Of a stretch of 64,000 nucleotides of DNA, positions 23,987-34,757 are shown one piece after another (position 1 is the stretch's first letter; the number at the start of each line of letters is the position of its first letter). The notes under the pieces are model-generated. The model saw nothing but the letters and a program-made list of their open reading frames with translations. It was not told where the DNA came from and made no database searches. The DNA lies in assembly GCA_037157565.1 (NCBI GenBank), contig JAZHRO010000013.1:76873501-76937500 (forward strand), given 5' to 3'. A program made the translations under genes and the position numbers. Origin of the DNA: Thalassia testudinum (lineage: Eukaryota; Streptophyta; Magnoliopsida; Alismatales; Hydrocharitaceae).

Positions 23987-24137
23987 ACCGCAGCTCCTGC
24001 CTTTGGAGGGGAGCCTGGTCCCAGCAACCAAAAAGAAACGCAGCAGCACACCTTCTCTTCTCCATGCCACCACCTTCTCCTCCATTCCCCTCCATACGTC
24101 GGTCCTCCTCCAAGGAGATACCCGATGGGTAGGAGCC

Positions 24138-24166
24138 CTCACTGTGGTGCACACCACCACAGTGAG
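24138..24166 (+). repeat. Perfect 12-bp hairpin in LTR C
   Basis: CTCACTGTGGTG pairs with CACCACAGTGAG around the loop CACAC. It lies about 150 bp after the TATA-like box. A weaker stem with GCTCT/AGAGC at its tip follows at about 24175-24203. Confidence 0.75.
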
Positions 24167-24710
24167 ACCACCACCGCCCAGCTCTTCAAAGAGCCAGTGG
24201 GCGTGGTGGGTCTGTTTTCAATTTTTTTGCGTTCCCGCACCTTCCCGCCATTGGAGCAGCTTCAAGGTCTAAAGCTTGAAGCAGCAGCAGCAGCAAGGAA
24301 GCTGCAGCAGCGGCAGCAGTAGCAGCAACTCCTTCCGCGCACGCCTGCAGGCGCCCCAGCCCTCCACGCATGCCTGCAGGCCCTCTCCGCCTTCGCTTTC
24401 TCCACCCTATCGCACACACTGTCGCCCGCAACCGGCCGCTGCGCGCCTCTGCAACGGCCACCAAGCACCTCCCCGCCCCCTGCGGCACCTGCAAGCTTCT
24501 GCGCAAGCTGCAAGCGCCCTCGCCCTCCAACCCCACGCACTCTGTCGCGAGCTCTCCGCGCTCGCAACCAATCGGCGCAGGCGCTCTCCTCTACGCGAAT
24601 ATGCACCCGAGAGTGGAAGCCATCAAACGACAGCCTTCATGTGCAGACGACTTAAATGCCCTTCCTCGCCTCCAGCAGAGTGGCTACGCTCTCTCTGCCC
24701 GCTCTCTCCC

Positions 24711-24947
24711 ACTCTCTCTCTCTCTCTCTCTCTCTCACCACACTCATAGCACTCTCTCTACACTGACGCATACACACACCTATACTCTATTATAAACATA
24801 TATATATATACATATACTTATATATAGTGATATATATATACATATATTGATATATATATATATATACACGTATATATATCTATATATATATAGACTTATA
24901 TTTATACATATAGTAGTACCTATATACTTATGTATTAGTATACATAC

Positions 24948-24993
<46 letters not shown>

Positions 24994-25469
24994 TTATATA
25001 CATACATGCATATACATATATATATATATACATCTATACATATATATATCTATAACTATACATACATACATACATACATATATATAGGTATATAGGTATA
25101 TGTATATGTATATATATATATACATATATTACTATACATATACATATATATATATATATATATACACATATAGACATATTTACATATACACACACACATA
25201 TATATATATATATATATTCACATTATTTACCATACGCTGTATTGAGGGAATATCTGCACCAGTTGTTGATATTCCCTTATACACACGTACAAAAGCGTGG
25301 TTACATACATCTTCCACCATCCATCCCATACTCCACGCGGCACCTAGTCCTGTTGGTTGCATCTCTCTAGACGATGACCGACTCGACACCGTGCTACACT
25401 CCATCTCCGCCTCCACCCCCACCCCTTTATATACATAATATATACCTATATATATATATATATATACTG
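24711..25469. repeat. (CT)n tract and long degenerate (TA)n/(CATA)n microsatellite
   Basis: 24711-24736 is nearly pure CT. 24787-25222 is an almost uninterrupted mix of TATA, CATA and ACATA units, with a shorter TA block at 25434-25466. The region carries the only large simple-sequence block of the window and lies inside LTR C. Repeated Tyr/Ile frames read from it are artefacts. Confidence 0.9.
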
Positions 25470-25916
25470 TATTTACGTTATTTCTATTTCGCTTTCAAGA
25501 TAGTAAAAAGACAAAAAAAAAATGTAAAAGAGAAAAGATAATCTTTTACTTGCAGGTACCCCGTCTTGCGAATAGCAAGACTCGTTTTGGAACTCTATTT
25601 TGGCTCAAAGTCAAGAACCCAATTTTGAGGGTGTGCCTCAAGGACAAAGATTACCAGAAAAAAATCTAAATAAGAAAAACACCAAAAACACAATAAATGA
25701 ACGAAAGAGACTCATTGTAGGAAAGCGTAGAAACTCGACTTGTAACCCCACTTCCCTGAGTTCGACCCTGTGACTAAAAGTGACAAGATAAAATCAAGTA
25801 GGCCAGGTTAAAAATTTGTAAAGAGATGGTTAGTTCCGAATTAGGTTAACCACTATACACACTTTAATGATAAAATCACCATATTAACAACCTATCCGGG
25901 TCCGACCATACAGGTA

Positions 25917-26660
25917 TGATGATAACATCATCATCAACCATATCTAGCTTTAATTAGTCAAAATCCATTAATAAATGCTCCTATATAACCACCAAAGGAC
26001 AATAATTCACTGCACATCCTTTCTGATACTTTAACATGAAACCAGGGTTAAAACTACAATTTTACCATCATATCATGAATGCAGAACAATCGTGGATTTT
26101 CTCAGGGGTTTATTAAAGGTCAAATATGCATTAAAGTCTAACAAGAGGGTCCGTGTTGACAACAACAGGTTTTCATGCGTTACGAGAATTAAATGACATC
26201 TGAAATCCTAAAAACAGAGCCACTTAATTCACTTAGATTTTGGTCAAGATAAAATTCACCTAAACCTCCTAAAAATCATATAAAAATATTCTCTAAAGTT
26301 TGGCATCCTTGATTTGACCATTGGAACCCAGTTTGACCTAAAATAGAGTCTCACACAGACAGTTGCCCTAATTTGGGTTTCTACGCAATTTACCCAGTCA
26401 AAATTGATCAAAACCTAAATCCAACTTCATCATCAGATTCCTTGGATCCAAATTAGATTTTTACCAGAATTTCGACCTAATCAGAGATCACCTTGACCTA
26501 GTTTACATTTCAGTTCTGTCTGACTCTTTTCTCTCACATATATGCTCCTAACTTTAGAAATAATTGCAAATGGGTCCCTAAGTTTATCATCATTCTTTGC
26601 AAATAGGTCCCTGCACCATTTTTGGAAGGTCAGACCTTCACCGTCGAGTTTCGAGAGAGG
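25917..26660 (+). mobile_element. E2 right-hand LTR, U3 part only
   Basis: It starts TGATGATAACATCATCATCA and follows the E2 LTR text to GAGTTTCGAGAGAGGATT, where it switches to E1 ORF sequence. The break lies before the promoter. The word GGATT is common to both parent sequences at the junction. Confidence 0.85.
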
Positions 26661-27140
26661 ATTAATGGGTCTACCCTAGGTGCCCAGAACCCAAGCCTAT
26701 ACCTAATAAGGACACCTCGTTGAGCTTGGAATTTGAGACTAGGTCAAACCAAAGTTATGTTGATAACTCCATGCATCATGATTTGCTCAGTGGTGGAAAT
26801 CTCGATCTTGAATCAAGTTTAGAAGTTGATTGTCGCAAATTCTCTAATGTTTCGAATCATACTCTGATTTCAGGAAACCAATGTTTCCGGATGATTATGG
26901 GCTAGTTTATGACCCCAATATCCATGATCCATTCTTTGATTTTGATTTTGAGGCCAATGATTTGGAACTTGAAGAAGCCACACCTCATACAGAGCCTTTC
27001 AAAACCTAATCCACACCCTAACTTGCCACCGAAATCAATTTCTACTCTAACTCACCTCTCTCTGCTCTGGTTGCGTATGATTCACCTCCATCCTTTGATA
27101 AGGAATCAGACACTAATCAAACCAACAACCACATCGTGTC
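26661..27140 (+). pseudogene. Second copy of E1 ORF sequence (middle part) embedded in E2
   Basis: It corresponds to about 15885-16365 of E1 and is more than 90% identical by eye (CTACCCTAGGTGCCCAGAAC; GATAACTCCATGCATCATGA). It stops at GTGTC directly before an LTR, exactly where E1 stops at TTGTC before E2. It retains the extra C (GACCCCAATATCC) that E1 lacks at 16137. Thus it derives from a second version of the same E1/E2 junction. Confidence 0.8.
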
Positions 27141-29603
27141 TAATGATAACATCATCATTAGCCATATCTATCTTTAATAAGTCAAAATCCATTAATAAAT
27201 GCTCCTATATAACGGCCAAAGGATCGTAATTCACTGCACACCCTTTTTGAAGTTTAACATGAAACTAAGGCTAAAACTGTAATTTTACCATCATATCATG
27301 AATGTAAAACAACCGTAGGTTTTCTCAGGGGTATATTAAAGGTCAAATATGCATTAAAGTCTAACAAGAGGGTCCGTGCAAACAGAGACGGGTTTTCACG
27401 CGTATGAGAATTAAATGACATTTGAAACCCTAAAAACAAACCCGTTAATTCACTGAGGTTTTGGTTAGGATAAAATTCACCTAAACCCTCTAAAAATTAT
27501 ATAAAAATATTCTCTAGGGTTTGGCAACCTTGATTTGACCATTGGAACCCAGTTTGACCTAAAACAGAGTCTCAGACAAACAGTTGCTCTAATTTAGGTT
27601 TCTACGCAATTTACCCATTCAAACCTGTTCAAACCTAAATCCGACTTCACCATCAGATTCCTTGGGTCCAAATTAGGTTTGTACCAAAATTTGGGCCCAA
27701 TCAAAGATCACCTTGACCTAGTTTACATTTCAGTCCTATATGACTCTTTTCTCTCACACATATGCCCCTAACTTATGAAATAATTGTAAATGGGTCCCTA
27801 ATTATATTATCATTCTTTGAAAATAGGTCCCCGTGTCATTTTTGGAAGGTCAGACCTTCACCGTCGAGTTTCGAGCAAGAATTTCTCGCTCTATTCTCAA
27901 TCAAACCTTACCAAATTTGAAATGGAGATTTCCTTGAGAAATTACCTTCTAAATGAGCCCATCCACAAATCCTAAATTGCTCCCAAATCCTCATGAGAAC
28001 CTTTTGAAGGTTCGCATGTGCGGCGTCTACTTTCCCTATCTTCTTACGACCTCTCAACGGTCAACTTGAGAGCACCTCCTTCTTCCTCTTCTTTCCCATC
28101 TGGTGGGCCAAAACCAGAGCTTCCTAACCTCGTCATCGCCACTGTTCCTTCCCTGGAGCACTCATCTTCCACGGCATCGGCCAATTAAAGCTGCTGCCTT
28201 CCTACCCCTTTCATCTGCTAATTTAGGTCTTGTCAGCTTCCTCTCCCTCTCTAGACCATCCTCGACTCCTTTATTCTTCAAAACAACCACCGACCACGCC
28301 TCTCCCCCGTCGTCTTCTTCGCCTCCGGCCAAACTCCGACGAATTCGCACCATCATTACACACCACCAAACTCGCCCGTTCCACCTCCACTACCTTCACC
28401 ACACTCCACAGAATAAAAGCCCCAAACCTATTGGGACTTTCGCTCATCCAACCTCCTCGCTGAACAAACCATCTACGCACCACCTTCCCCGAGGTCATCC
28501 GACCTCCACACTTCATCAAACATCACGAAAACACCGCCGCCACACTCTAGAACTTTCGACAATGCTTATGAGCTTGTTTAATGCAGCTGAGAGGCCATGT
28601 TCTTGATTCTCAAGTGATTGCCATTCTCCGCCACCATGCCTAATCTCCAATGTTCTTCGAGCTCCAGGTTGCTCACACCCCAGGTGACATCCCCAAGTTA
28701 TGCGGAAACATCCCAAGACCATTCCCAGGTGGTCAATTGAAGGTGCCACCACCTACTGCTACTGCAATTGAGGAAGCCTCCTCTACTGCAAATGCGCAAA
28801 GAAGAGGGTGGGACTTAGTCCCACCTTATGAAAAGAAGAGGCAGCAATAGCGCATAAAGTGATTTTGTGAATCTATCCATTCGCCCGAGCACTGGGGGGT
28901 TGGGTCACCCGCGCACATGCCTCGCCCGTGACCCACGCACGTGGGCCTGGCCAACATGCCGGATCCGATTACCCGTATACCCGATCATAAACCCAGTTCT
29001 GAGAGGAGGAAAGGAAAGGAAAGAGAGAGAAAGAGAGAGGAAAGGGGGGTTTTGCTCTGTAGAGTGGCTAACACTTAGCCAAATTTGAGGGGTTGTTTCC
29101 CTTGTGCTACTGCGAAGGGAAGAAAGAAGGAAAGCTCTGAAAGAAGAAGAAAAGAAGAGAAGAAAAGCCTTGTGCTCATGTTGTTAAGTCGTCTGGTCAT
29201 CAGACCCAACGTCTGACTTGGTTGAAAATACTGTGGCATTATTTGAGGCACTGTGCATTTATTTAGATCATTGAGTAATTATTATATATATATCTAAGCT
29301 AATAATTGGTGATTTAAATCACCATTATTTTGCCTTAGATATCTTTTTGCCTCATTAAACTCTTAATATACTCTTACTTAGTATTAAATATCATTTGAGT
29401 AGTTATTCTTCATTGAATATCATTCTTGGCTTATTTCTTGTGCTCATGTATGCATTCATTTCGATTAGCGTGTGAATTACAACACTTGCTCCCTGTATTC
29501 GACCTCAGATTTCCATTCGAGCTATAAATTTTATTTGTTATAGAGCGATTGAGGCGTTACTACAAAAAATGAATATTTAAAACCCTCAATAGCCCTGACA
29601 ACA
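27141..29603 (+). mobile_element. E2 3' LTR (complete length, promoter segment deleted)
   Basis: It starts TAATGATAAC (TG mutated to TA) and ends CCTGACAACA, followed by TTGTC. It aligns with the 5' LTR along its length, except that about 180 bp around the TATA box (equivalent of 17240-17415) are missing at about 28022. The opening palindrome is kept as TAATGAT...ATCATTA. The 167-codon frame at 28103 is LTR sequence. Confidence 0.88.
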
Positions 29604-29608
29604 TTGTC

Positions 29609-29914
29609 CACCTCTGATCCCACCAGTAGGGTTCATTGTCCACCGATCCATTATCATTTGAGGACCCCTACTCTGATCAAGCTGAACCGATTTAGCCAAA
29701 CCCTAGATTCATAGTTCCACATCTTTTTGAGCCACAAAGCATCTGGTGGGCTCCACACCTATTGATTCACATCCATCAACCCACCAGACTGATTGGGTTT
29801 GGTTTGCATCATCAACCTATTGATTTGAATAAGCACCTGGTTGGACCAACCTGACTACTCATCAAGGTGCTTATTCTACAAAATTCCTCCAATCTGACCA
29901 CCCCGTCTCCTTGA
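29609..29914 (+). pseudogene. E1 copy of the unknown ORF, C-terminal part
   Basis: After the TTGTC repeat the E1 ORF resumes. Its end encodes the conserved block WWAPHLLIHIHQPTRLIGF and DLNKHLVGPT, with a stop replacing Arg in PTRLL, and ends at TGA (29912-29914) one residue position from the E2 stop. Together with 14938-16365 it forms one ORF of family length. Confidence 0.7.
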
Positions 29915-30330
29915 CCACTTTCTGCTCGGCTAAAGGCATTGAATTTAGCGCTTAATAGGAGACAACCCATCATTACAAAAACCCAAGACCCTTTTGATCA
30001 TCCTTTTGAGCTTCACTCCTATTGCACTTTAGGGTTCAACTTTAGAACAGCCAACTCCACCTTTGAAACTTGTATCAGAACTTGAAATCGTCTACAATAG
30101 TCATCCCGACTCGTTCACCTACCCTTTGACCCTATTCTAAACCTTCAACCAAGCTAAATTTGTACCCACCTAGTTTAAAATGAGGACATTGCAAAACTTA
30201 GGCATGGGGGGTGTTAAAATGCAAAACAAATGGGAAATCCAATTCTCTAAGGGGTTCTCACAAAAAAAATACATATTCAAAAAAAATGAAGGGGAGCAAA
30301 ATTTTCAGTATTGAATGAAAAATCTTTCTT

Positions 30331-31356
30331 TTCTTGTTTTTCTTTTTAAAATTCAAACGAAAGCTATCGAATCGCCGATAACAATCTAGGAGAGCATTTA
30401 TTTACTATATTCAAAATAAAAGTTACAAGATCAATCCCCACATATATATGAGAGACCAACATTACTTACAATATGTTACACACACACAAGCCTCTCCTGA
30501 AACAAACTCTCATTTCTTGCTCTCCATACACACCATAGCACAGCCACCATAGACATGTGTGGCTTATTACATAATAAAAAAAATCCCATAAGTCATCCCC
30601 GGTGGGGATCGATTCCCTACAAACAGTCCTCCAAACATAGTCTGTCACCATGCATGAAGAAAAAATGTGCTAGCTACTATGATTATGTAATCCACATAGT
30701 TGACAAAATTGGGTAGGAGTTCCCATCCTCCTATGACGTAGATCACACGTTATCAAGCCATCTCTTCTACACAACCACACAAAAAATTGGACCTTCAGGG
30801 GAACCTTCCAGTTCCATAATTTCCTTCCTATCGCAACAGTTTCAACCGAGCAAGATAATATTATAAGCTTCTCATATGCTACTACCAGAGTAAAAACCCC
30901 TTCCAATTATATGTATCCTATTACTCTAATGTGGGCCTAAAGGCCCCCAACTGCTGCAATAGTCTTTCCTTGTCCTCCCACATTCTTGTGCCAGATCTGC
31001 AAACTTTGGAGTAGCTAAAATGCCACTGGCCGGCTTCCTCATCCCAATAATCATTCACCACAACTTGTTTATCAGCAGCAGCCGAAAAAGCCATTAGGCA
31101 TTTGTCTTTTAGCACCCCAACAAGAGACCACTTCCCATGCCAAAATTGGAAGTTTTTCCCATCTCCCAACACCGATATTAACAAGTTCCGATTCTCAGCA
31201 AGAGCACGTGCCACTGAAGCCCAGAAGGGAGAGGGTCTAGACAGGTGCAATCTAGACATCTTGTCATTTGAAGTCCCATAGCTTTCTTTGATAATTTCTG
31301 CCCAAGGTTTTTGTTCCCCCTGTAGCAGCCTGATCACCCATTTCAGGAGTAATGCT
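30331..31356 (-). pseudogene. 5'-truncated LINE (L1-type), 3' end of ORF2, 17-bp TSD
   Basis: On the minus strand a frame at 31350-30921 reads like the C-terminal part of a plant L1 reverse transcriptase (PWAEIIKESYG; SPFWASVARAL; LGDGKNFQFWHGKW). After a stop, 30906-30670 encodes the zinc-binding tail (WKVPLKVQFFVWLCRRDG; FCQLCGLHNHS). Perfect repeats of AATGAAAAATCTTTCTT at 30314-30330 and 31357-31373 flank it, and the 3' side is A-rich on the minus strand. Only about 1 kb of a normally 5-6 kb element was inserted, as usual for target-primed reverse transcription that stops early. It is inactive. Confidence 0.9.
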
Positions 31357-31860
31357 AATGAAAAATCTTTCTTAAGGGGGAAAAAAGGAGGAAATACAAA
31401 GAATGTCAAAAGGAGCAAAATCAGAAACAAAATGAATAGTCCTAGCAATTGATTATGGATCTACTTAAGCTCTATACCAAATCAAAACCAGGATTAAGTC
31501 CTGAAGTGCTAGAGACAAGGATATTAGTAAAGAGTACTGACTTAGGCCTCTAATGCTTAAAAACTCATATATTTGTTAAGATTTGAATTAGTCATCAAGA
31601 GCTTGAGGAAACTGTGAGGCTGATGTATTAAGTCTAAGGCTTATGGAGTATTCGGCCCCATTGCCTGCCCTTTGGTTTGAGGGACTTGGTAACCTAAGCA
31701 CCTAAAATCCACACACCAATCTAGTTCAGTGCACTTAAACAAAGAAATAATGCCTAAAGTGTTCCGTTCTGAAAAAGTCAACCTGAAGATCTAGCTTAGA
31801 AGCGACACGAGGACAAAAGTTGATTAGACGAGTTCCGAGCACAGAGAGGTGGAATGAAAA

Positions 31861-32166
31861 ATACACCCCTCGAAGATACATAATAACATAACATCTCCTT
31901 GATGCTTGTCTCCTAAGATATCAAAATATCCTACCAAGGACATTTAAGCACCTTATGCTGGTTCAGGTGCCATGGGCAGGATTATCCCGAAATGTCGATT
32001 GCCAGGGCCTGAATTTAACTATAGAACGTCATGGGCGCACTATCCTAAAGTTTCAAAAGGCAAAGTTCTGGGGGCTACCACGAGCAGCGCTATCTCAAAG
32101 CATCGAAAGCCAAGGACCCTTCTAGGACTGATGGTGGGGACTAAGAATCCGATACAAACCGTGTTT
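31861..32166 (+). repeat. 306-bp direct duplication flanking E3, left copy
   Basis: ATACACCCCTCGAAGATAC to ACAAACCGTGTTT matches 57489-57794 with about 92-93% identity by eye. LTR retrotransposons duplicate about 5 bp on insertion, so this arose in another way. Confidence 0.85.
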
Positions 32167-34757
32167 ATCGGGTTTAAAAATCGTCATGTTGTAGTATAGA
32201 TCGAATCAGCACGAAAAACAAATAAAATTTATTACTTGAATATCAGAAATGAAGTATGAAGTCGAACACAGGGAGCAATTGGAAAAAAATGCTTCTAAAG
32301 ATTGCAATTCAACACCAATATATAATCAATAGAATTCCAAGCAAATATGAATGAAAGTGAATGTCAGATAATGCAAAAAGAATGAGGGTAAAATGGTGAT
32401 TTGAATCACCAATTACCCCTCACAATTATATCAAATATTTCAACAGTACTAATCAATTAAATGCCACGAAGGATAAGTGTACAGTGCACTTCAGATGTCT
32501 GTTCAGCTGATCAGACGGCTTATTCTGCTCAAAGATATTTCTCTTCTTCTTTCTCTTCAGCTCCTTCTTCTTTCTTCTCCTTCTCTCTTCTTCTTCCTCC
32601 TTAAGCTTCAGAGAAGGCATAGCACAGGGCTCAGGTTTCACAAGTGTTGAGAAGAGGGCGACAGAGCAAAACCCCCCCTCTCCTCTCTTTTTCTCTTCTT
32701 CCTCTCTTAGTCCCAGCAAACCAAACCAGACTTGGGTATCCGGGTAAATAGACTGAGCCCAGACCCGCAAGGTGTGAGCGCGGGCGAGGGCATGCGTATG
32801 CGCGTGCGTGCGGGGACCTCACCCCCTATGCGTGCGGAGGCGATAAGCCGATATCACTTTTTCCCTTTATGCGCTACACAGGCTTCAGTGTTATCCGATG
32901 TGGGACTATCCCACAAGGCTTCTTCGCGCAGCTACAGGTCGACGTCCCTCGCCAAATTGAAGCAACAGCAACGCATGTTGATGCCAATTGAACGCCTGAA
33001 GACCTGGAGCATGTAGTTCCACACCACTTGGAGGTAGCGCCTTGGGCAGGAGACGTAAGAACACGACGAACAGGGTGATGAAGGAGGTGGCGATGGGCGG
33101 AGCTCCTGCGAGAGACCTAAAACAAGGAATACGGCCTTATGGCCACGTCAGAGTAGTTGAGAAGGTTCATCAGACCATGGTGAGTGCAACGGTGATGGTT
33201 TCGTGGAGTTTGGTGCATGGAGGTGATCGGTCGGTGACGGAGTAGGTTGCGTGAAGGTCGGTTACTCAGTGGGCGGTTTGGATGGATGATGGAGTGTGAA
33301 ATTTAGGGCTTTGGATGAGGTGAGTACGTCGAAGGTTTTGGACTGGTTGGCGAAGCGGATAGAGTTGTGGAGCGGCAAAGATGCTTCGTCGGAGATATGG
33401 CCGGAGGCGGAGAAGATGAAGTGCGAGGAAAGTGGTTGGTGGTCGTGCATGTGTCGTAAGTGCGAGGGAGAGAAGTAGAGTGAGAGAGAAAGCAAGAGAG
33501 GGACTTAGCTAGGTGAAAGAGAGGTGGAGGAAGCCGATTTTGGTCGACTGACGTTGAAGAAGTAAGATAGAACGGCGAGGCGACAACGACGAGGTAGACG
33601 AAGATACGCCCTCCCTTGGGCTGGGGAGGGTCGCAACAAAGAGAGGAGTCGAGGAAGCCGACCAATTTGGTCGTTGGACGGCCGGAGGAGGAGGATTGAA
33701 GAGGGTCACTAGAGCAAGGGTTTTGGTGGCTGGGGAAGGAGAACCAGAGGTGGTTGACGCACCAAAACTTGCTATGGGAATGCACAAGGCCACGGAGGTC
33801 CTTTTATAGGGCTCTAAATGGAGTTCCAAGCTTGAGAAACAAGCATAGAACCTTCGAGCTTCTCGCCGGCGTAGGATACCCAATCAATCAAGCCATTCAC
33901 ATTAGGATTCTAGGGAGTTTTAGGATTCCTAAATGGGCTCATTTGGAAGGCAATTACTTAACGAGTTTCCCTTTTAATTTTGAGAGGGATTCGTCAAGAA
34001 ATCACAAAGATCTCGTCCTTTAAAGGTCACTGGAGTTTGTAGGATTAGGATTTCATAGCGGCAGGGACCTTTTTATGAAGATGAAGATAAAGTTAGGCAC
34101 TGAAATGAAAAGGATTTGAAAGTTAGGGGCAAATATGTGAGATAAAAGAGTCAGACATGACCAAATTGCAAACTAGGTTAAGATGATCTCAGATTAGGCC
34201 CAATTTTGGTACAAACCTAATTTGGAACTAAGAAATTCAATGGTGAAGTAGGATTTTGGTTTTTACCTAGTTTGATTGGGTAATTTATACAAAAATCCAA
34301 ATTAGGGTAAAAGTCTGTCTGTGGCTCTATTTTAAGTCAAGACGGGTTCTGATGGTCAAATCAAGCATACCAAACCCTAGGGAATATTTTTCTATGGATT
34401 TTAGAGGGTTTAGGTGAATTTTATCTTAACCAAAACCTTAGTTAATTAAGCAGGTCTGTTTTTAGGGTTTCAGATGTCCATTAATTCCTGTAACGTATGA
34501 AAACCCCTTTTCTGTCTGTTCTAACCCACTTATTAGACTCTTAAGATCATTTGACCTTTGTTCAACCCCTGAGAAAACCCGTGATTGTATTGCAATTGAG
34601 ATATGATGGTAAAATTGCAGTTTTAACTCTATTTTCTTGTTGTTCTCTCAGAATGATTATGAAATGAATTAGGGCTCTCTGGAGGTTATGTAGGAGTATT
34701 TAATGACTTAATTAGATTAAATTGAGCTAGTTATAGCTCATGATGGCATTCCCATCA
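32167..34757 (-). mobile_element. E3 3' LTR
   Basis: In minus orientation it begins TGATGGGAATGCCATCA directly after the polypurine tract at 34758-34768 and extends to about 32167. Its far end lacks about 15 bases compared with the other E3 LTR (TGTTAATCACTCTGAATC), and merges into E1 at GTGTTT. TATA box at 33801-33808 (TATAAAAG on minus). The frames of 77-160 codons are LTR sequence. Confidence 0.85.
33801..33808 (-). promoter_or_regulatory. TATA box of the E3 3' LTR
   Basis: Minus-strand CCCTATAAAAGGACC. The second E3 LTR has the same box at 42600-42607. An AAGCTTG/CAAGC palindrome lies about 30-45 bp upstream. Confidence 0.6.

Larger units (their letters stand above)
23614..25912 (+). mobile_element. 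Solo LTR of a different family (C), TSD GGTAT
   Basis: The 2299-bp insert runs TGATTGCACC to GACCATACA and is flanked by GGTAT (23609-23613 and 25913-25917). It entered exactly at the junction of the E2 polypurine tract and 3' LTR, using the first base of that LTR as part of its target. A TATA-like TATTTAAAG is at 23978-23986, followed by GC-rich leader with CAG/GCA runs, a (CT)n tract (24711-24736) and a long (TA)n region; near the end is the phrase CCTGAGTTCGACCCTG, common in LTR U5 here. Frames of up to 157 codons inside are low-complexity translations. Confidence 0.88.
16366..29603 (+). mobile_element. E2: ORF-only LTR retrotransposon inserted in the E1 ORF, TSD TTGTC, rearranged
   Basis: E2 has a 5' LTR (16366-19007), primer-binding site, leader, decayed copy of the unknown ORF, two polypurine tracts, and LTR sequence at its right end. 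TTGTC at 16361-16365 and 29604-29608 splits one E1 codon stretch, proving insertion there. The right side is abnormal: a 744-bp LTR piece (25917-26660) is joined to a second copy of E1 ORF sequence (26661-27140) and then to a complete LTR (27141-29603). A solo LTR of another family lies between the polypurine tract and the first right-hand LTR piece. Confidence 0.85.
29915..32166 (+). mobile_element. E1 3' noncoding region, first part (interrupted by a LINE)
   Basis: It contains the shared phrase TTAATAGGAGACAACCC, the central polypurine-like tract TTAGGCATGGGGGG (30199-30212) after AATGAGGACATTGCAAAA, an A-rich stretch, and from 31374 the counterpart of E2 22420-23190. It runs into the E3 LTR at 32166. 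The motif GGTGCCATGGGCAGGATTATC recurs in all family members. Confidence 0.65.

Noticed and set aside
24780..25438. Tyr/Ile-rich frames on both strands
   Set aside because: They are read from (TA)n and (CATA)n microsatellite sequence.
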